DNA of 25,499 nucleotides from UBA6115 sp012514225 (GTDB lineage Bacteria > Bacillota > Clostridia > Christensenellales > Aristaeellaceae): NCBI GenBank assembly GCA_036756425.1, contig DAIOLC010000027.1, positions 1 through 25,499 of the forward strand, read 5' to 3'. Numbering within the stretch: the first letter of the stretch is position 1; each line of letters begins with the position of its first letter. The notes beneath the pieces were generated by a model that saw nothing but the letters and a program-made list of their open reading frames with translations, ran no database searches and had not been told where the DNA came from. The position numbers and the translations under genes were made by a program. Positions 7,957 to 17,399 of the stretch are shown one piece after another.

Positions 7957-7985
7957 TTGACACCGCCAGCGCCCGCGTGCATAAT
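7957..7985 (+). promoter_or_regulatory. Promoter of the importer/catabolic locus
   Basis: Perfect TTGACA (7957-7962), 17-base spacer and CATAAT (7980-7985), with TG directly in front of the -10. Transcription would start near 7992, about 50 bases before the first gene. Together with the minus-strand promoter it creates the inverted repeat TGTCAAT...ATTGACA (7933-7939 and 7956-7962), which could also be read by a dimeric regulator. Confidence 0.85.
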
Positions 7986-8039
7986 TGACACCAGAAAACC
8001 ACCCCGGAAAACAGCAAAATACCCAAGGAGGTCGTCTTC

Positions 8040-8990
8040 ATGAACATGCTAAGTACATTCAAGGGCTCCCATTTCAGCGAGGTGTTTCCCCGCGGCTGGA
8101 ACCTGAAGAAAATACAGGCCTGCGCCTCGAACCCCCCGGAGAGCATCGGGGAGCGGCAGCCGTTCTGGCACCCGGACTTCAACATCGCCGAGTGCGGCAG
8201 CCTGGACGATTTCGGCGTGTACATGGGCCACGAAATCGCGATGCAGATCAGGAGAGCGAAGGAGGAGGGCCGGCAGCTCATCATGGTGCTGCCCGTGGGC
8301 CCGATGGGGATGTACAAGTGGGTGGTCTACTTCCTGACCTCCTGGAACATCGACTGCAAGCACGTGCACGGCTTCAACATGGACGAGTGGTCCGACGCGG
8401 AGGGGAACACCCTGAAGGGCAGCGACCCGGCCTCGTTCGAGAACGCCATGCAAAACGCGCTGTACGGCCCGCTGGGCAAGCTGACCGTGCCGGCCAGGCA
8501 GCGCAACTTCGCCACCAAGAAGAACCTGCCCGCCTACCCGGAGAAAATCGCGGCCCTGAAGGCCAAGGGCGCCAAACAGGTGATGGTGTACGGCATCGGC
8601 CGCGTCTGCCACATCGCCTTCTGGGAGCCGCAGTTCGCCGAGGAATACAAGACCTACGCCCAGTGGAAGAAGGTGCCCTACCGCGTCGGCGCCAACCTGC
8701 ATCCCTTCACCATCGAGCAGAACGCCATCACCAGCTTCCGCAGCAGCTGGCCGCTGATTCCCTGCTACGCCAACACCATCGGCCCGGGCATCATCTTCGG
8801 CACCGATTACGCCATCGGCGGCGCGGACGGCGTGCTGTCCCGCGGGATGCAGTGGCAGGGGCTCTCCCTGTGGATGACGCTGCGCTACGGGCCGGACAAG
8901 GCGGTGACCTCCAGCAGCATCCCCACCCTGCCGGGCAGGCTGTTCTACATGAAGGAACTGGCCGGGCCCCTGCAGCCGGACACCAACTGA
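8040..8990 (+). CDS. NagB/RpiA/DevB-fold protein, glucosamine-6-phosphate deaminase-like, divergent
   Basis: A 316-residue cytoplasmic protein related to glucosamine-6-phosphate deaminase, which converts GlcN6P to fructose-6-phosphate and ammonia. Similar stretches are FNMDEW (112-117, aligning with the catalytic Asp of LDEY/MDEY), GIGRVCHIAFWEP (185-197, aligning with GVGNDGHIAFNEP) and a C-terminal SLWMTLRYGPDKA. H191 and E196 of the ring-opening site are kept, but the aspartate equivalent to E. coli NagB D141 is V189. It is also about 50 residues longer than E. coli NagB. It is therefore probably active on a modified substrate, or does a different reaction. AAGGAGG at 8025-8031 fixes the start. 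It is the first gene of the long plus-strand locus. Confidence 0.8.
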   Translation: MNMLSTFKGSHFSEVFPRGWNLKKIQACASNPPESIGERQPFWHPDFNIAECGSLDDFGVYMGHEIAMQIRRAKEEGRQLIMVLPVGPMGMYKWVVYFLTSWNIDCKHVHGFNMDEWSDAEGNTLKGSDPASFENAMQNALYGPLGKLTVPARQRNFATKKNLPAYPEKIAALKAKGAKQVMVYGIGRVCHIAFWEPQFAEEYKTYAQWKKVPYRVGANLHPFTIEQNAITSFRSSWPLIPCYANTIGPGIIFGTDYAIGGADGVLSRGMQWQGLSLWMTLRYGPDKAVTSSSIPTLPGRLFYMKELAGPLQPDTN

Positions 8991-9008
8991 CAGGAAAGCG
9001 GGCATCAG

Positions 9009-10346
9009 ATGAAGACCTGGCTTGAGAAGGCGAGGGCGGTCGACCGGGTGCTCTCCGGCGCGCCGTCGTTCGATAAGCACCTGCGGGTGGAGAAGCCGGA
9101 ATTCCAGCGGCGGCAGAAGGCCGTCGCCGACGCGCTGGCGGCCGCGGGCGTCGACTGCGGCCTGGTGTACTCCGACGAGCACTACTGCGGCGACGTACCC
9201 TACCTGGGCGGCAACTGCAACGTGTCCGTCGAGCCGGTGGCCGGCGTCGTCGGCCCCAGGGGCTTTTTCATCCTGGCGGGGCTGGAGGGCGGCTATGTGG
9301 CCGAGCAGCTGTCCGGCCGCGCCGGGGCGAGCGTGCACAAGGTGGAGATGCTCAAGCTGGCGGACGAGGAATACCCCATCGACGCGGAGCGCATCGAGGA
9401 CGTGCTGGAGCAGGCCGCCGGGCGCAAGCCCCGGACCGTCGGCCTGCTGACCCCGCGCGCGGTGCTGCCGCTGGGGGTGTACGAGTACTTCGCCGGGCTG
9501 GTGGGCCCGGAGAACGTCGTCGACTGCCAGGAAATCTACTACAAAATCAAGTACATCAAGTCCGACCTGGAGATGGAGCTGACCCGGCAGGCCGCCCGCA
9601 TCGCGGACTACATGCTGGAGGGCATGCTGGCGGTGCTGGAGCCGGGGATGCTGGAGACGGAGGTCTCCGCCTGGGGCTACCTCATCGGGCAGCAGCTGGG
9701 CAGCGAGGGCTTCGGCTTCGACGTGATGGTGACGGCCAACGAGGCCAACCGCACCCTGGTGGGCAAGGCGCTCAACCGCCGCATCGGGCTGGGCGACTAC
9801 GTGCACCTGGGCGCGGCGCCCAGGTGCGACGGGCTGACCGCCTGCGAGCGCGCCACGGTCATCGCCGTGCCGGAGCCCCGACAGGTGACGGAGGACCAGC
9901 GCTTCTGGATTTCCTTCACCGAGGGCGCCTACGAGGTCGGGCTGCGGGAATATGTCCGGGTCGCGGAGAACAACCTGCCCGCCTACCTGCAGGAGCAGGC
10001 GCTGGTCGACTACTTCAAGGCCAGGGAGGAAGAGGTCTCCCGGCGCGTCGGGCGGAAGGTGGACCTGGCGCGGCAGAAGCCCTACACCGGCACCCACAAC
10101 GGCGGCTACACCGAGTGCCAGGAGTTTTACGGCGCCATCACCCTCAAATCCAGGGAGCCCCTGGGCAGCCAGATTGTCACCATGCTGGACGTGGCAGTGC
10201 GCGGGGTGGGCAACCGCTGGAACGACGTCGTCATCCCGGGGATGGACTACGTGCTGGTGGAAAAGACCCTGGGCAAGTCCGGGAACCGGGCGGAGGTGCT
10301 CAACCGCCTGCCCGTCAACCTCCAGCACCTGGTCGGGATCCATTGA
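9009..10346 (+). CDS. M24-fold (creatinase/aminopeptidase P-like) protein lacking the metal-site aspartates
   Basis: A 445-residue protein with the two-part layout of the M24 family: an N-terminal creatinase/prolidase-like domain (to about 175) and a C-terminal pita-bread domain. The usual metal site D-x-G...G-Y-x-x-D-x-T-R-T is replaced by GDYVHLGAAPRCDGLTACE and RAT (262-283), so neither aspartate is present. A histidine in GTHNGG (363) and an acidic residue in TMLDVAV (394) lie where the later active-site residues are expected. Creatinase, a metal-free C-N hydrolase, has a comparable loss and, from memory, a similar TALERT segment. A C-N bond hydrolase or a related lyase is plausible; a true aminopeptidase is unlikely. 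It lies 18 bases after the NagB-like gene and 40 before the deacetylase. Confidence 0.75.
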   Translation: MKTWLEKARAVDRVLSGAPSFDKHLRVEKPEFQRRQKAVADALAAAGVDCGLVYSDEHYCGDVPYLGGNCNVSVEPVAGVVGPRGFFILAGLEGGYVAEQLSGRAGASVHKVEMLKLADEEYPIDAERIEDVLEQAAGRKPRTVGLLTPRAVLPLGVYEYFAGLVGPENVVDCQEIYYKIKYIKSDLEMELTRQAARIADYMLEGMLAVLEPGMLETEVSAWGYLIGQQLGSEGFGFDVMVTANEANRTLVGKALNRRIGLGDYVHLGAAPRCDGLTACERATVIAVPEPRQVTEDQRFWISFTEGAYEVGLREYVRVAENNLPAYLQEQALVDYFKAREEEVSRRVGRKVDLARQKPYTGTHNGGYTECQEFYGAITLKSREPLGSQIVTMLDVAVRGVGNRWNDVVIPGMDYVLVEKTLGKSGNRAEVLNRLPVNLQHLVGIH

Positions 10347-10386
10347 CCAAGCAACAAAACACGACAGGAAAGAAGGACCGTACAAG

Positions 10387-11094
10387 ATGAATATCCTCGC
10401 CATCGGCTGCCACCCGGACGACCTGGAAATCGGCTGCTTCGGCACGCTGGCCAAGTACATCAAGCAGGGGCACAAGGTGTCCGTGTGCCACATCGCCAAC
10501 GGCAACATGGGGCATGTGGAAATCATGCCTGAGGAGCTGCGCGTGATGCGCTTCAACGAGGCGGAGGCCGCCGCCCGTGTCATCGGCGCGGACCACTACG
10601 CCATCGACATCCCCGACATCCACGTGACCGCGCACAACGACCAACTGGTGTACGACCTCAGCCGCGTCATGCGCAAGACCCAGCCGGACCTGCTCATCAC
10701 CCACTACGAGCAGGACTACATGAACGACCACATCCAGACCTTCTACTCCGCCTTCCGCGCCTCCTTCGCCGCCAGCATCCCCCATTTCCATGGCAACGAG
10801 GCGGGGCCCTCGGTGCCGGTGGGGCCGATTTACCACATGGACACGGTGGCGGGCGTGGGCTTCATCCCCACGGAATACGTGGACATCTCCGAGGAAATCG
10901 ACCTGAAGCTGGAGGCGCTCAGCTGCCACAAGTCCCAAATCCAGTGGATGCGTGACCACGACGGCATCGACTTCCTGGATTTCGTCCGCACCTGCTCCCG
11001 CGTGCGCGGCTACCAGTGCGGCGCGCAGTACGCGGAGGGCTTCCGGCCCAACCTCAATTACCTCCGCCTCACCGCCAAGCGCCTGCTGCCCTGA
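10387..11094 (+). CDS. PIG-L/LmbE family deacetylase
   Basis: A 235-residue zinc-dependent de-N-acetylase of the family that includes GlcNAc-PI, mycothiol, bacillithiol (BshB) and chitobiose deacetylases. The zinc/base motif HPDD is at 9-12 (GCHPDDLEIG), with D11 the likely general base. The second motif is THYEQDYMNDH (105-115), H115 being the third zinc ligand. The start is fixed by the HPDD motif near the N-terminus and AAGGA upstream; a much longer in-frame extension to 9952 overlaps the previous gene and is a frame shadow. Its place beside a NagB-like gene suggests deacylation of an amino-sugar before or after NagB-like chemistry. The protein has no signal peptide, so it acts inside the cell after import. 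Confidence 0.9.
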   Translation: MNILAIGCHPDDLEIGCFGTLAKYIKQGHKVSVCHIANGNMGHVEIMPEELRVMRFNEAEAAARVIGADHYAIDIPDIHVTAHNDQLVYDLSRVMRKTQPDLLITHYEQDYMNDHIQTFYSAFRASFAASIPHFHGNEAGPSVPVGPIYHMDTVAGVGFIPTEYVDISEEIDLKLEALSCHKSQIQWMRDHDGIDFLDFVRTCSRVRGYQCGAQYAEGFRPNLNYLRLTAKRLLP

Positions 11095-11100
11095 ATCCCG

Positions 11101-11118
11101 CGGGGCGGCGACGCCCCG
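11101..11118 (+). other. Intercistronic hairpin with GNRA loop
   Basis: CGGGGCG (11101-11107) and CGCCCCG (11112-11118) pair perfectly around a GCGA tetraloop in the 48-base gap between the deacetylase and permease genes. There is no T-run, so an mRNA processing or stability element is more likely than a terminator. Confidence 0.5.
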
Positions 11119-11142
11119 GACTGAAAGGAAGCGCAAGCCCAT

Positions 11143-12123
11143 ATGAGCCAGCTCGCCGTACGCAGGGACCTCAAGAGGCGCCTGTCCAAGTTCACCCGGG
11201 ACTACGCGATTGTCGTGGCCATCTTCCTGCTGATGATCATCTTCACCATCGCGTCGGACTACTTCCTCACCTACCGCAACATCCGCAACATCTTCATGCA
11301 GACCGCGTCCCTGGCCATCGTGTGCATCGGGCAGGCGATGATCGTGACCACGGGCGAGTTCGACCTTTCCCTGGGGCAGAACGTCTGCGTGACCTCGGCG
11401 GTAATGGCCTACCTGATCAAGTTCGCCGGCTTCAACCCCTGGATTGCCATCCTGTGCGCCATCGGCGTGGGCGCGCTGGTGGGGCTGAGCAACGGCGTGC
11501 TGATCGCCTACGCGGGCATCCCCTGCTTCATCGTCACCCTGGGCTTCCAGATGATCGCGCGCGGCGCGGCCAAAATCATCACCAACGCCTCCCCCATCCC
11601 GGCGATGCCCGATGAAATCAAGTTCATCGGCCGCGGCTTCATCGGGGGCAACGAGTACGGCGTGCCCATCAGCGTCCTCATCATGCTGGCGCTCTTCCTC
11701 TTCTTCGCCTTCATCATGCAGCGCACCAAGTTCGGCCGCTCCCTCTACGCCATCGGCGGCAACAAGGAGGCGGCCTACTTCGCCGGCATCAACGTCAAGG
11801 GGCACCGCGCGATTACCTACACCATCGCGGGACTGCTGTGCGGCGTGTCCGCCGTGGTGCTGGTGACGCGGCTGGATTCCGCGGCGCTGACCAACGGCAA
11901 CCTCTACGAGTTCGACGCGATGATTTCCTGCATCCTGGGCGGCATCAGCCTGGCCGGCGGGCGCGGGAAAATCATCCAGGCGCTCTTCGGGGCGATTTTC
12001 CTGATGCTCTTCTTCAACGGCATGACCATGCTCAACGTCAACCCCTTCGTGCAGGACGTGCTCAAGGGGGTCGTGATGATTGGCGCGGTCGCCCTGGATG
12101 TGGTGCGCAACCGCCGCAGATAA
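11143..12123 (+). CDS. ABC sugar transporter permease 1 (RbsC/BPD_transp_2 type)
   Basis: A 326-residue inner-membrane permease of the ribose/xylose/galactose class of carbohydrate ABC importers. About eight to ten hydrophobic segments are visible, starting with YAIVVAIFLLMIIFTI (about 20-37). The family motifs GEFDLSLGQ (about 73-81) and IGGNKEAAYFAGINV (about 206-220) are present, as is GGISLAGGRGKI near the C-terminus. It is followed at 9 bases by its ATPase and then by a binding protein, a permease-ATPase-binding protein order. A Shine-Dalgarno AAGGAAG precedes the start. Imported ligand unknown. Confidence 0.93.
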   Translation: MSQLAVRRDLKRRLSKFTRDYAIVVAIFLLMIIFTIASDYFLTYRNIRNIFMQTASLAIVCIGQAMIVTTGEFDLSLGQNVCVTSAVMAYLIKFAGFNPWIAILCAIGVGALVGLSNGVLIAYAGIPCFIVTLGFQMIARGAAKIITNASPIPAMPDEIKFIGRGFIGGNEYGVPISVLIMLALFLFFAFIMQRTKFGRSLYAIGGNKEAAYFAGINVKGHRAITYTIAGLLCGVSAVVLVTRLDSAALTNGNLYEFDAMISCILGGISLAGGRGKIIQALFGAIFLMLFFNGMTMLNVNPFVQDVLKGVVMIGAVALDVVRNRRR

Positions 12124-12132
12124 GGGGAAAGC

Positions 12133-13611
12133 ATGGCCGATTACATCCTGGAGCTCAAGAACATCACCAAGCGCTTCCCCGGGGTGACGGCGCTGGACCA
12201 GGTTTCCGTGTCCGTCAACAGGGGCGACATCCACGCGCTGGTGGGCGAGAACGGGGCGGGCAAGTCCACCCTCATCAAGGTGCTGGCGGGCATCTACCAC
12301 CCCGAGGAGGGCGAGGTCTTCCTCGACGGGGTCCGGACCGTGTTCCGCACGCCGTCCGAGTCCCAGCAAAAGGGCATCAGCGTCGTGCACCAGGAATTCA
12401 AGATGTCCGAAAGCCTGTCGGTGGCGGAGAACATGTTCCTGGGCAACCTGCTGTACAAGGGCCGCCTGGTGGACTGGAAGGCCATGCGCCTGCAGGCGGA
12501 CCGGATGCTGCGCGACCTGGGCGTGCCCATGGACGTGGACACGCCGGTGGAGCGGCTGTCCGTCGCGCAAAAGCAGATGGTGGAAATCTGCAAGGCCGTC
12601 AACCGCAACTGCAAGGTGCTCATCATGGACGAGCCCTCCGCCACGCTGACGGAAAAGGAGCAGGCGCTGATGTTCGGCACCGTGCGCAAGCTCAAGGCCG
12701 GCGGCGTCACGGTCATCTACATCTCCCACCGGCTTGAGGAAATCTTCGACCTGTGCGACACGGTGACCGTGCTGCGAGACGGCGCGCACATCGCGACCAA
12801 GCCCGTCCGCGACGTCACCCGGGACGAGCTGGTCAGCATGATGGTGGGCCGCACCGTCACCAAGGAATACCCGCGCGCCGGCACCCAGCCGGGCGAGGTG
12901 GTGCTGGAGGCCCGCGGCATCTCCCGCAAGGGCGTGCTGGAGAACATCAGCTTCCAATTGCGCCGGGGCGAGGTGCTGGGCATCGCCGGGCTGGTGGGCT
13001 CCGGGCGCACGGAGCTGGCACGCGCCCTGCTGGGCATCGACCGCATGGACAGGGGCGAGGTGCTGCTGCGCGGGCAGCCGGTCCGGATTGACACCTTCCG
13101 CAAGGCCATCAAAAGCGGCCTGAGCCTGGTGCCGGAGGACCGCAAAAGCCAGGGGCTGGTGCAGATCGCCGCCGTCAGCCGCAACATCTGCATGGTCAAC
13201 ATGGACGCCGCGGCCAGCGGCTTTGTGATGAGCGCGGCGAAGGAGCGGGAAATCAGCCGGGAATACGTGGACAAGCTGGACATCTCCACCCCGTCGGTGG
13301 ACACGGAAACGCAGTACCTTTCCGGCGGCAACCAGCAAAAGGTGGTCATCGCCAAGTGGCTGCTGGAGGACAGCGACATCATCATCCTCGACGAGCCCAC
13401 CCGCGGCATCGACGTGGGCGCCAAGAGCGAAATCTACAACCTGATCGTCAGCCTCGTGGCCCAGGGCAAGTCGGTGCTGATGATTTCCTCGGAGCTGCCG
13501 GAGGTCATCGGGATGTCCGACCGCGTGCTGGTCATCCACGAGGGCAGGCTGGCGGGCGAGCTGGCGCGCGGGGAGGCGACCCAGGAACGCATTATGTCCC
13601 TGTGCGTGTGA
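12133..13611 (+). CDS. ABC sugar transporter ATP-binding protein 1 (RbsA/MglA type, two fused ATPase domains)
   Basis: A 492-residue cytoplasmic ATPase with tandem nucleotide-binding domains, energising the neighbouring permease. Domain 1 has Walker A GENGAGKST (about 38-46), signature LSVAQKQM and Walker B VLIMDEPSATLT. Domain 2 has the degenerate P-loop GLVGSGRTE, signature LSGGNQQKV and Walker B IIILDEPTRGID. The degenerate second P-loop is normal for RbsA. GGGGAAAGC precedes the start only 9 bases after the permease stop, so translation is probably coupled. Confidence 0.95.
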   Translation: MADYILELKNITKRFPGVTALDQVSVSVNRGDIHALVGENGAGKSTLIKVLAGIYHPEEGEVFLDGVRTVFRTPSESQQKGISVVHQEFKMSESLSVAENMFLGNLLYKGRLVDWKAMRLQADRMLRDLGVPMDVDTPVERLSVAQKQMVEICKAVNRNCKVLIMDEPSATLTEKEQALMFGTVRKLKAGGVTVIYISHRLEEIFDLCDTVTVLRDGAHIATKPVRDVTRDELVSMMVGRTVTKEYPRAGTQPGEVVLEARGISRKGVLENISFQLRRGEVLGIAGLVGSGRTELARALLGIDRMDRGEVLLRGQPVRIDTFRKAIKSGLSLVPEDRKSQGLVQIAAVSRNICMVNMDAAASGFVMSAAKEREISREYVDKLDISTPSVDTETQYLSGGNQQKVVIAKWLLEDSDIIILDEPTRGIDVGAKSEIYNLIVSLVAQGKSVLMISSELPEVIGMSDRVLVIHEGRLAGELARGEATQERIMSLCV

Positions 13612-13622
13612 ACCGTTCCCCG

Positions 13623-13637
13623 GCCGCGGAACGCGGC
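13623..13637 (+). other. Hairpin before solute-binding protein 1
   Basis: GCCGCG (13623-13628), loop GAA, CGCGGC (13632-13637) in the 47-base gap upstream of the binding protein gene, with the ribosome binding site AAAAGGAGGT just after it. Such hairpins can protect the 5' end of a processed binding-protein message and raise its level over the permease and ATPase. Confidence 0.4.
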
Positions 13638-13658
13638 TGAAGATAAAAGGAGGTACCT

Positions 13659-14621
13659 ATGAAAAAAAGGAACCTGGTCTCCCTCATCCTGGCCGTCATC
13701 CTGCTCACCGGCCTGGCCTCGTCCGCCTTCGCCGAGGAGCCCTGGGCCGGCAAGCGCCTGGGCGTGGCCCACATCACCCTGTACGACGAATGGTGCAAAG
13801 CCGTCTATGACGAGTTCATGAGCCAGGGGCCCGCGATGGGCTTCGGCGAAATCAACATCCAGGACGGCAACCTCAACGCCGAGACGCAGCAGAAGCAGAC
13901 TGAGGACTTCATCACCCAGAAGTACGACGCCATCCTGATCGACCCGGTCAACTCCGAAGGCATCGTGCCCACCCTGGAGCAGGCCGGCGCGGCGGGCATC
14001 CCCGTGTTCGCCTTCGACTCCGGCAGCCCCTACGAGAAGCTGGTCACCCACGTCGCGTGGGACCACGCGCAGACCGGCGTGCTGACCGCCGAGTGGGTCG
14101 CCAAGTACGCCAAGGACAACCTGGGCGGCAAAATCAAGGTCGGCGTGCTGGCGATGCTCAACGCCGTGCACACCCAGGTGCGCTCCGAGGCCTTCGTCAA
14201 GACGCTGACTGAGCTGCTGGGCGAAGAGAACATCGAGTGGGTCTTCAACCAGGACTTCGGCGAGACCCGCGAGTCCGCCGCCAACATCGTCACCAACAAC
14301 ATCGCCAAGCCCATCGACGTCATCTGGGGCGCGGTGGACAACGCGGCCCAGGGCGCGGCGAGCGCGCTGGAGCTGGCCGGGGCCGAGGGCACCATCGTCG
14401 TGTCCGCGGGCGCCTGGGGCAGCGAGCCCTTCGGCAAGATCAACGACGGCCACAAGTACTACAAGATGTGCGTGGGCGTGTCCGCCGCCAACATCGTCAA
14501 GCTGACGCTGGAGAGCGTGCAGAAGTACTTCAAGGGCGAGGAAGTGCCCAAGCAGCAGAACATCGAGCTGGCCGTCATCGACGCGAGCAACATCGCCGAC
14601 TTCATCAAGTACTACCAGTAA
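13659..14621 (+). CDS. ABC sugar transporter solute-binding protein 1
   Basis: A 320-residue exported binding protein of the ribose-binding-like class (periplasmic binding protein type 1). A signal peptide is clear: basic MKKR, hydrophobic core LVSLILAVILLTGLA and a signal peptidase I site after SSAFA, before EEPW. There is no lipobox cysteine, unlike most binding proteins of Gram-positive bacteria. The mature part has alternating strands and helices, with YDAILIDPVNSEGIVPTLEQ and GIPVFAFDS typical of the first lobe. The ribosome binding site is AAAAGGAGGT. It follows the permease-ATPase pair and is closed by a strong hairpin at 14629-14656. Ligand unknown. Confidence 0.92.
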   Translation: MKKRNLVSLILAVILLTGLASSAFAEEPWAGKRLGVAHITLYDEWCKAVYDEFMSQGPAMGFGEINIQDGNLNAETQQKQTEDFITQKYDAILIDPVNSEGIVPTLEQAGAAGIPVFAFDSGSPYEKLVTHVAWDHAQTGVLTAEWVAKYAKDNLGGKIKVGVLAMLNAVHTQVRSEAFVKTLTELLGEENIEWVFNQDFGETRESAANIVTNNIAKPIDVIWGAVDNAAQGAASALELAGAEGTIVVSAGAWGSEPFGKINDGHKYYKMCVGVSAANIVKLTLESVQKYFKGEEVPKQQNIELAVIDASNIADFIKYYQ

Positions 14622-14628
14622 CCGTTCC

Positions 14629-14660
14629 GGGCAGGCGGGGGAAACCCCGCCTGCCCTTTC
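14629..14660 (+). terminator. Strong hairpin after solute-binding protein 1
   Basis: A perfect 12-bp stem, GGGCAGGCGGGG paired with CCCCGCCTGCCC around GAAA, beginning 7 bases past the stop codon and followed by only TTTCC. It is an attenuating terminator or 3'-protective hairpin that may lower read-through into the second half of the locus. Confidence 0.7.
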
Positions 14661-14687
14661 CATTCACGCCGGCGAAAGGAGACGGTC

Positions 14688-15869
14688 ATGCCGCAGCCCA
14701 TCCTGCAAATCCCCCGGAACGAGTACGACCTTCGCATCCGGAACACCCAGGAGGCCATGAAGAAGCAAGGCCTGGACCTGCTGATTACCCACGCCTGCGG
14801 GTGCGAGTCGGCGACGGTGCGCTACCTGACCAACTTCTGGGCGGTGTTCGATTTCGCGGGCGTGCTCGTCCCCGCCGAAGGCCCCCCGATGCTGCTGACC
14901 GGCGGGCCGGAAAGCTACGACTTCGCGAAGCAGTTCGCCCAGATTGACGACGTGCGCGTCCACCCCAAGTATGTGGAAACCAGCGCGCCGGAATGGGACC
15001 GGCCCTCCCAGGCCTTCAGCATCCCGCAAATCCTGGACGAGCTGCGCGGCCGCGGCCCCCTGCAAAACATCGGCGTCGCCAACGTCAACACCCTCCCCCA
15101 AGTGATTTACGAGGAGCTGCAGCAGGGCGCGAAAGGCGCCAGAATCCTGCCCGCGGAGCGGCTCATCATGGACCTGCGCGCGCACAAGAGCCCGGGGGAA
15201 ATCAAGCTGCTTCGGGAGGCCTGCCGCATCACCGAGGAGGCGATGAAGGACGCTGTGGGCTTCATCAAGCCGGGCGTGCGGGAGTGGGAAATCCAGGCCA
15301 AGTGGATGTCCACCGCCTTCACCCTGGGCGCGGAGGGCACGGGTTATCCCGTCTGGGTGACCTCGGGCCCGGGCACCTACCAGAGCCTGTGCAAGTCCAC
15401 CGACCGGCAAGTGCAAAAGGGCGACATGGTGCAGCTGTCCCTGGGCGCCAAGTATTCCGGCTACTGCGGCAACATGTGCCGCGCGGTCGTGCTGGGCGGC
15501 ATCCCCCAGAAGCACATGGACATGCTCAGCGCCGCCTACGACTGCCTGGAGGAGACCCTCTCCCTGATGAAACCGGGGGTGCCCTTCGCCCTGGTCTACG
15601 ACCGCTTCCAGCAAAGCCTGGACAAGCGCGGGCTGAAGGGGCAGACGCTTTACGGACCCGCGCATTCGACAGGGCTGCAGGAATGCGAGGAGCCGTGGGT
15701 GGACAACCGCTCAGACCGGGTGTTCGAGCCGGACATGGTATTCAACGTGGACGTCTGGATTGCCGACCACCGTTACGGCGTGCGCCTGGAGGACTGCGTG
15801 CTGATCACCCGGGACGGCAACGAGCAGCTGACCACCTGGCGGCGCAGGCCCATCGTACTGGACGTCTGA
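14688..15869 (+). CDS. Second M24-fold protein (Xaa-Pro peptidase/creatinase-like) lacking the metal-site aspartates
   Basis: A 393-residue protein with an N-terminal creatinase/prolidase domain (to about 160) and a C-terminal pita-bread domain. Against the canonical M24 metal site, GDMVQLSLGAKYSGYCGNM (245-263) has S251 and N262 instead of the two aspartates. H326 in GPAHSTG is kept; the usual glutamate of MVF(T)IEP is D355, and E368 in GVRLEDCVL is kept. The layout is closer to ordinary prolidases than that of the first M24 protein (9009-10346), but metal-dependent peptidase activity is doubtful. GAAAGGAGAC precedes the start. It sits between the two transporter sets and may be read from the upstream promoter through the 14629 hairpin. 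C-N hydrolysis of an imported small conjugate is an inference. Confidence 0.78.
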   Translation: MPQPILQIPRNEYDLRIRNTQEAMKKQGLDLLITHACGCESATVRYLTNFWAVFDFAGVLVPAEGPPMLLTGGPESYDFAKQFAQIDDVRVHPKYVETSAPEWDRPSQAFSIPQILDELRGRGPLQNIGVANVNTLPQVIYEELQQGAKGARILPAERLIMDLRAHKSPGEIKLLREACRITEEAMKDAVGFIKPGVREWEIQAKWMSTAFTLGAEGTGYPVWVTSGPGTYQSLCKSTDRQVQKGDMVQLSLGAKYSGYCGNMCRAVVLGGIPQKHMDMLSAAYDCLEETLSLMKPGVPFALVYDRFQQSLDKRGLKGQTLYGPAHSTGLQECEEPWVDNRSDRVFEPDMVFNVDVWIADHRYGVRLEDCVLITRDGNEQLTTWRRRPIVLDV

Positions 15870-15893
15870 GGCAGAAGGGAATACGAGGCGCGC

Positions 15894-17387
<1,494 letters not shown>

Positions 17388-17399
17388 GAAGGGAGCGCA

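Noticed and set aside
8049..10583. An 844-codon minus-strand frame
   Set aside because: It is antisense to the NagB-like, M24 and PIG-L genes and shows the low-complexity composition of a codon-bias shadow.
10315..13539. A 1074-codon open frame on the minus strand
   Set aside because: It lies antisense to the deacetylase, permease and ATPase genes, is His/Asp/Val-rich without domains, and follows from the high G+C and codon bias of the real genes.
8040..13611. A standard GlcNAc utilisation (nag) operon
   Set aside because: There is no recognisable NagA deacetylase, GlcNAc kinase or PTS, the NagB-like site is altered, and the deacetylase is of the PIG-L family.
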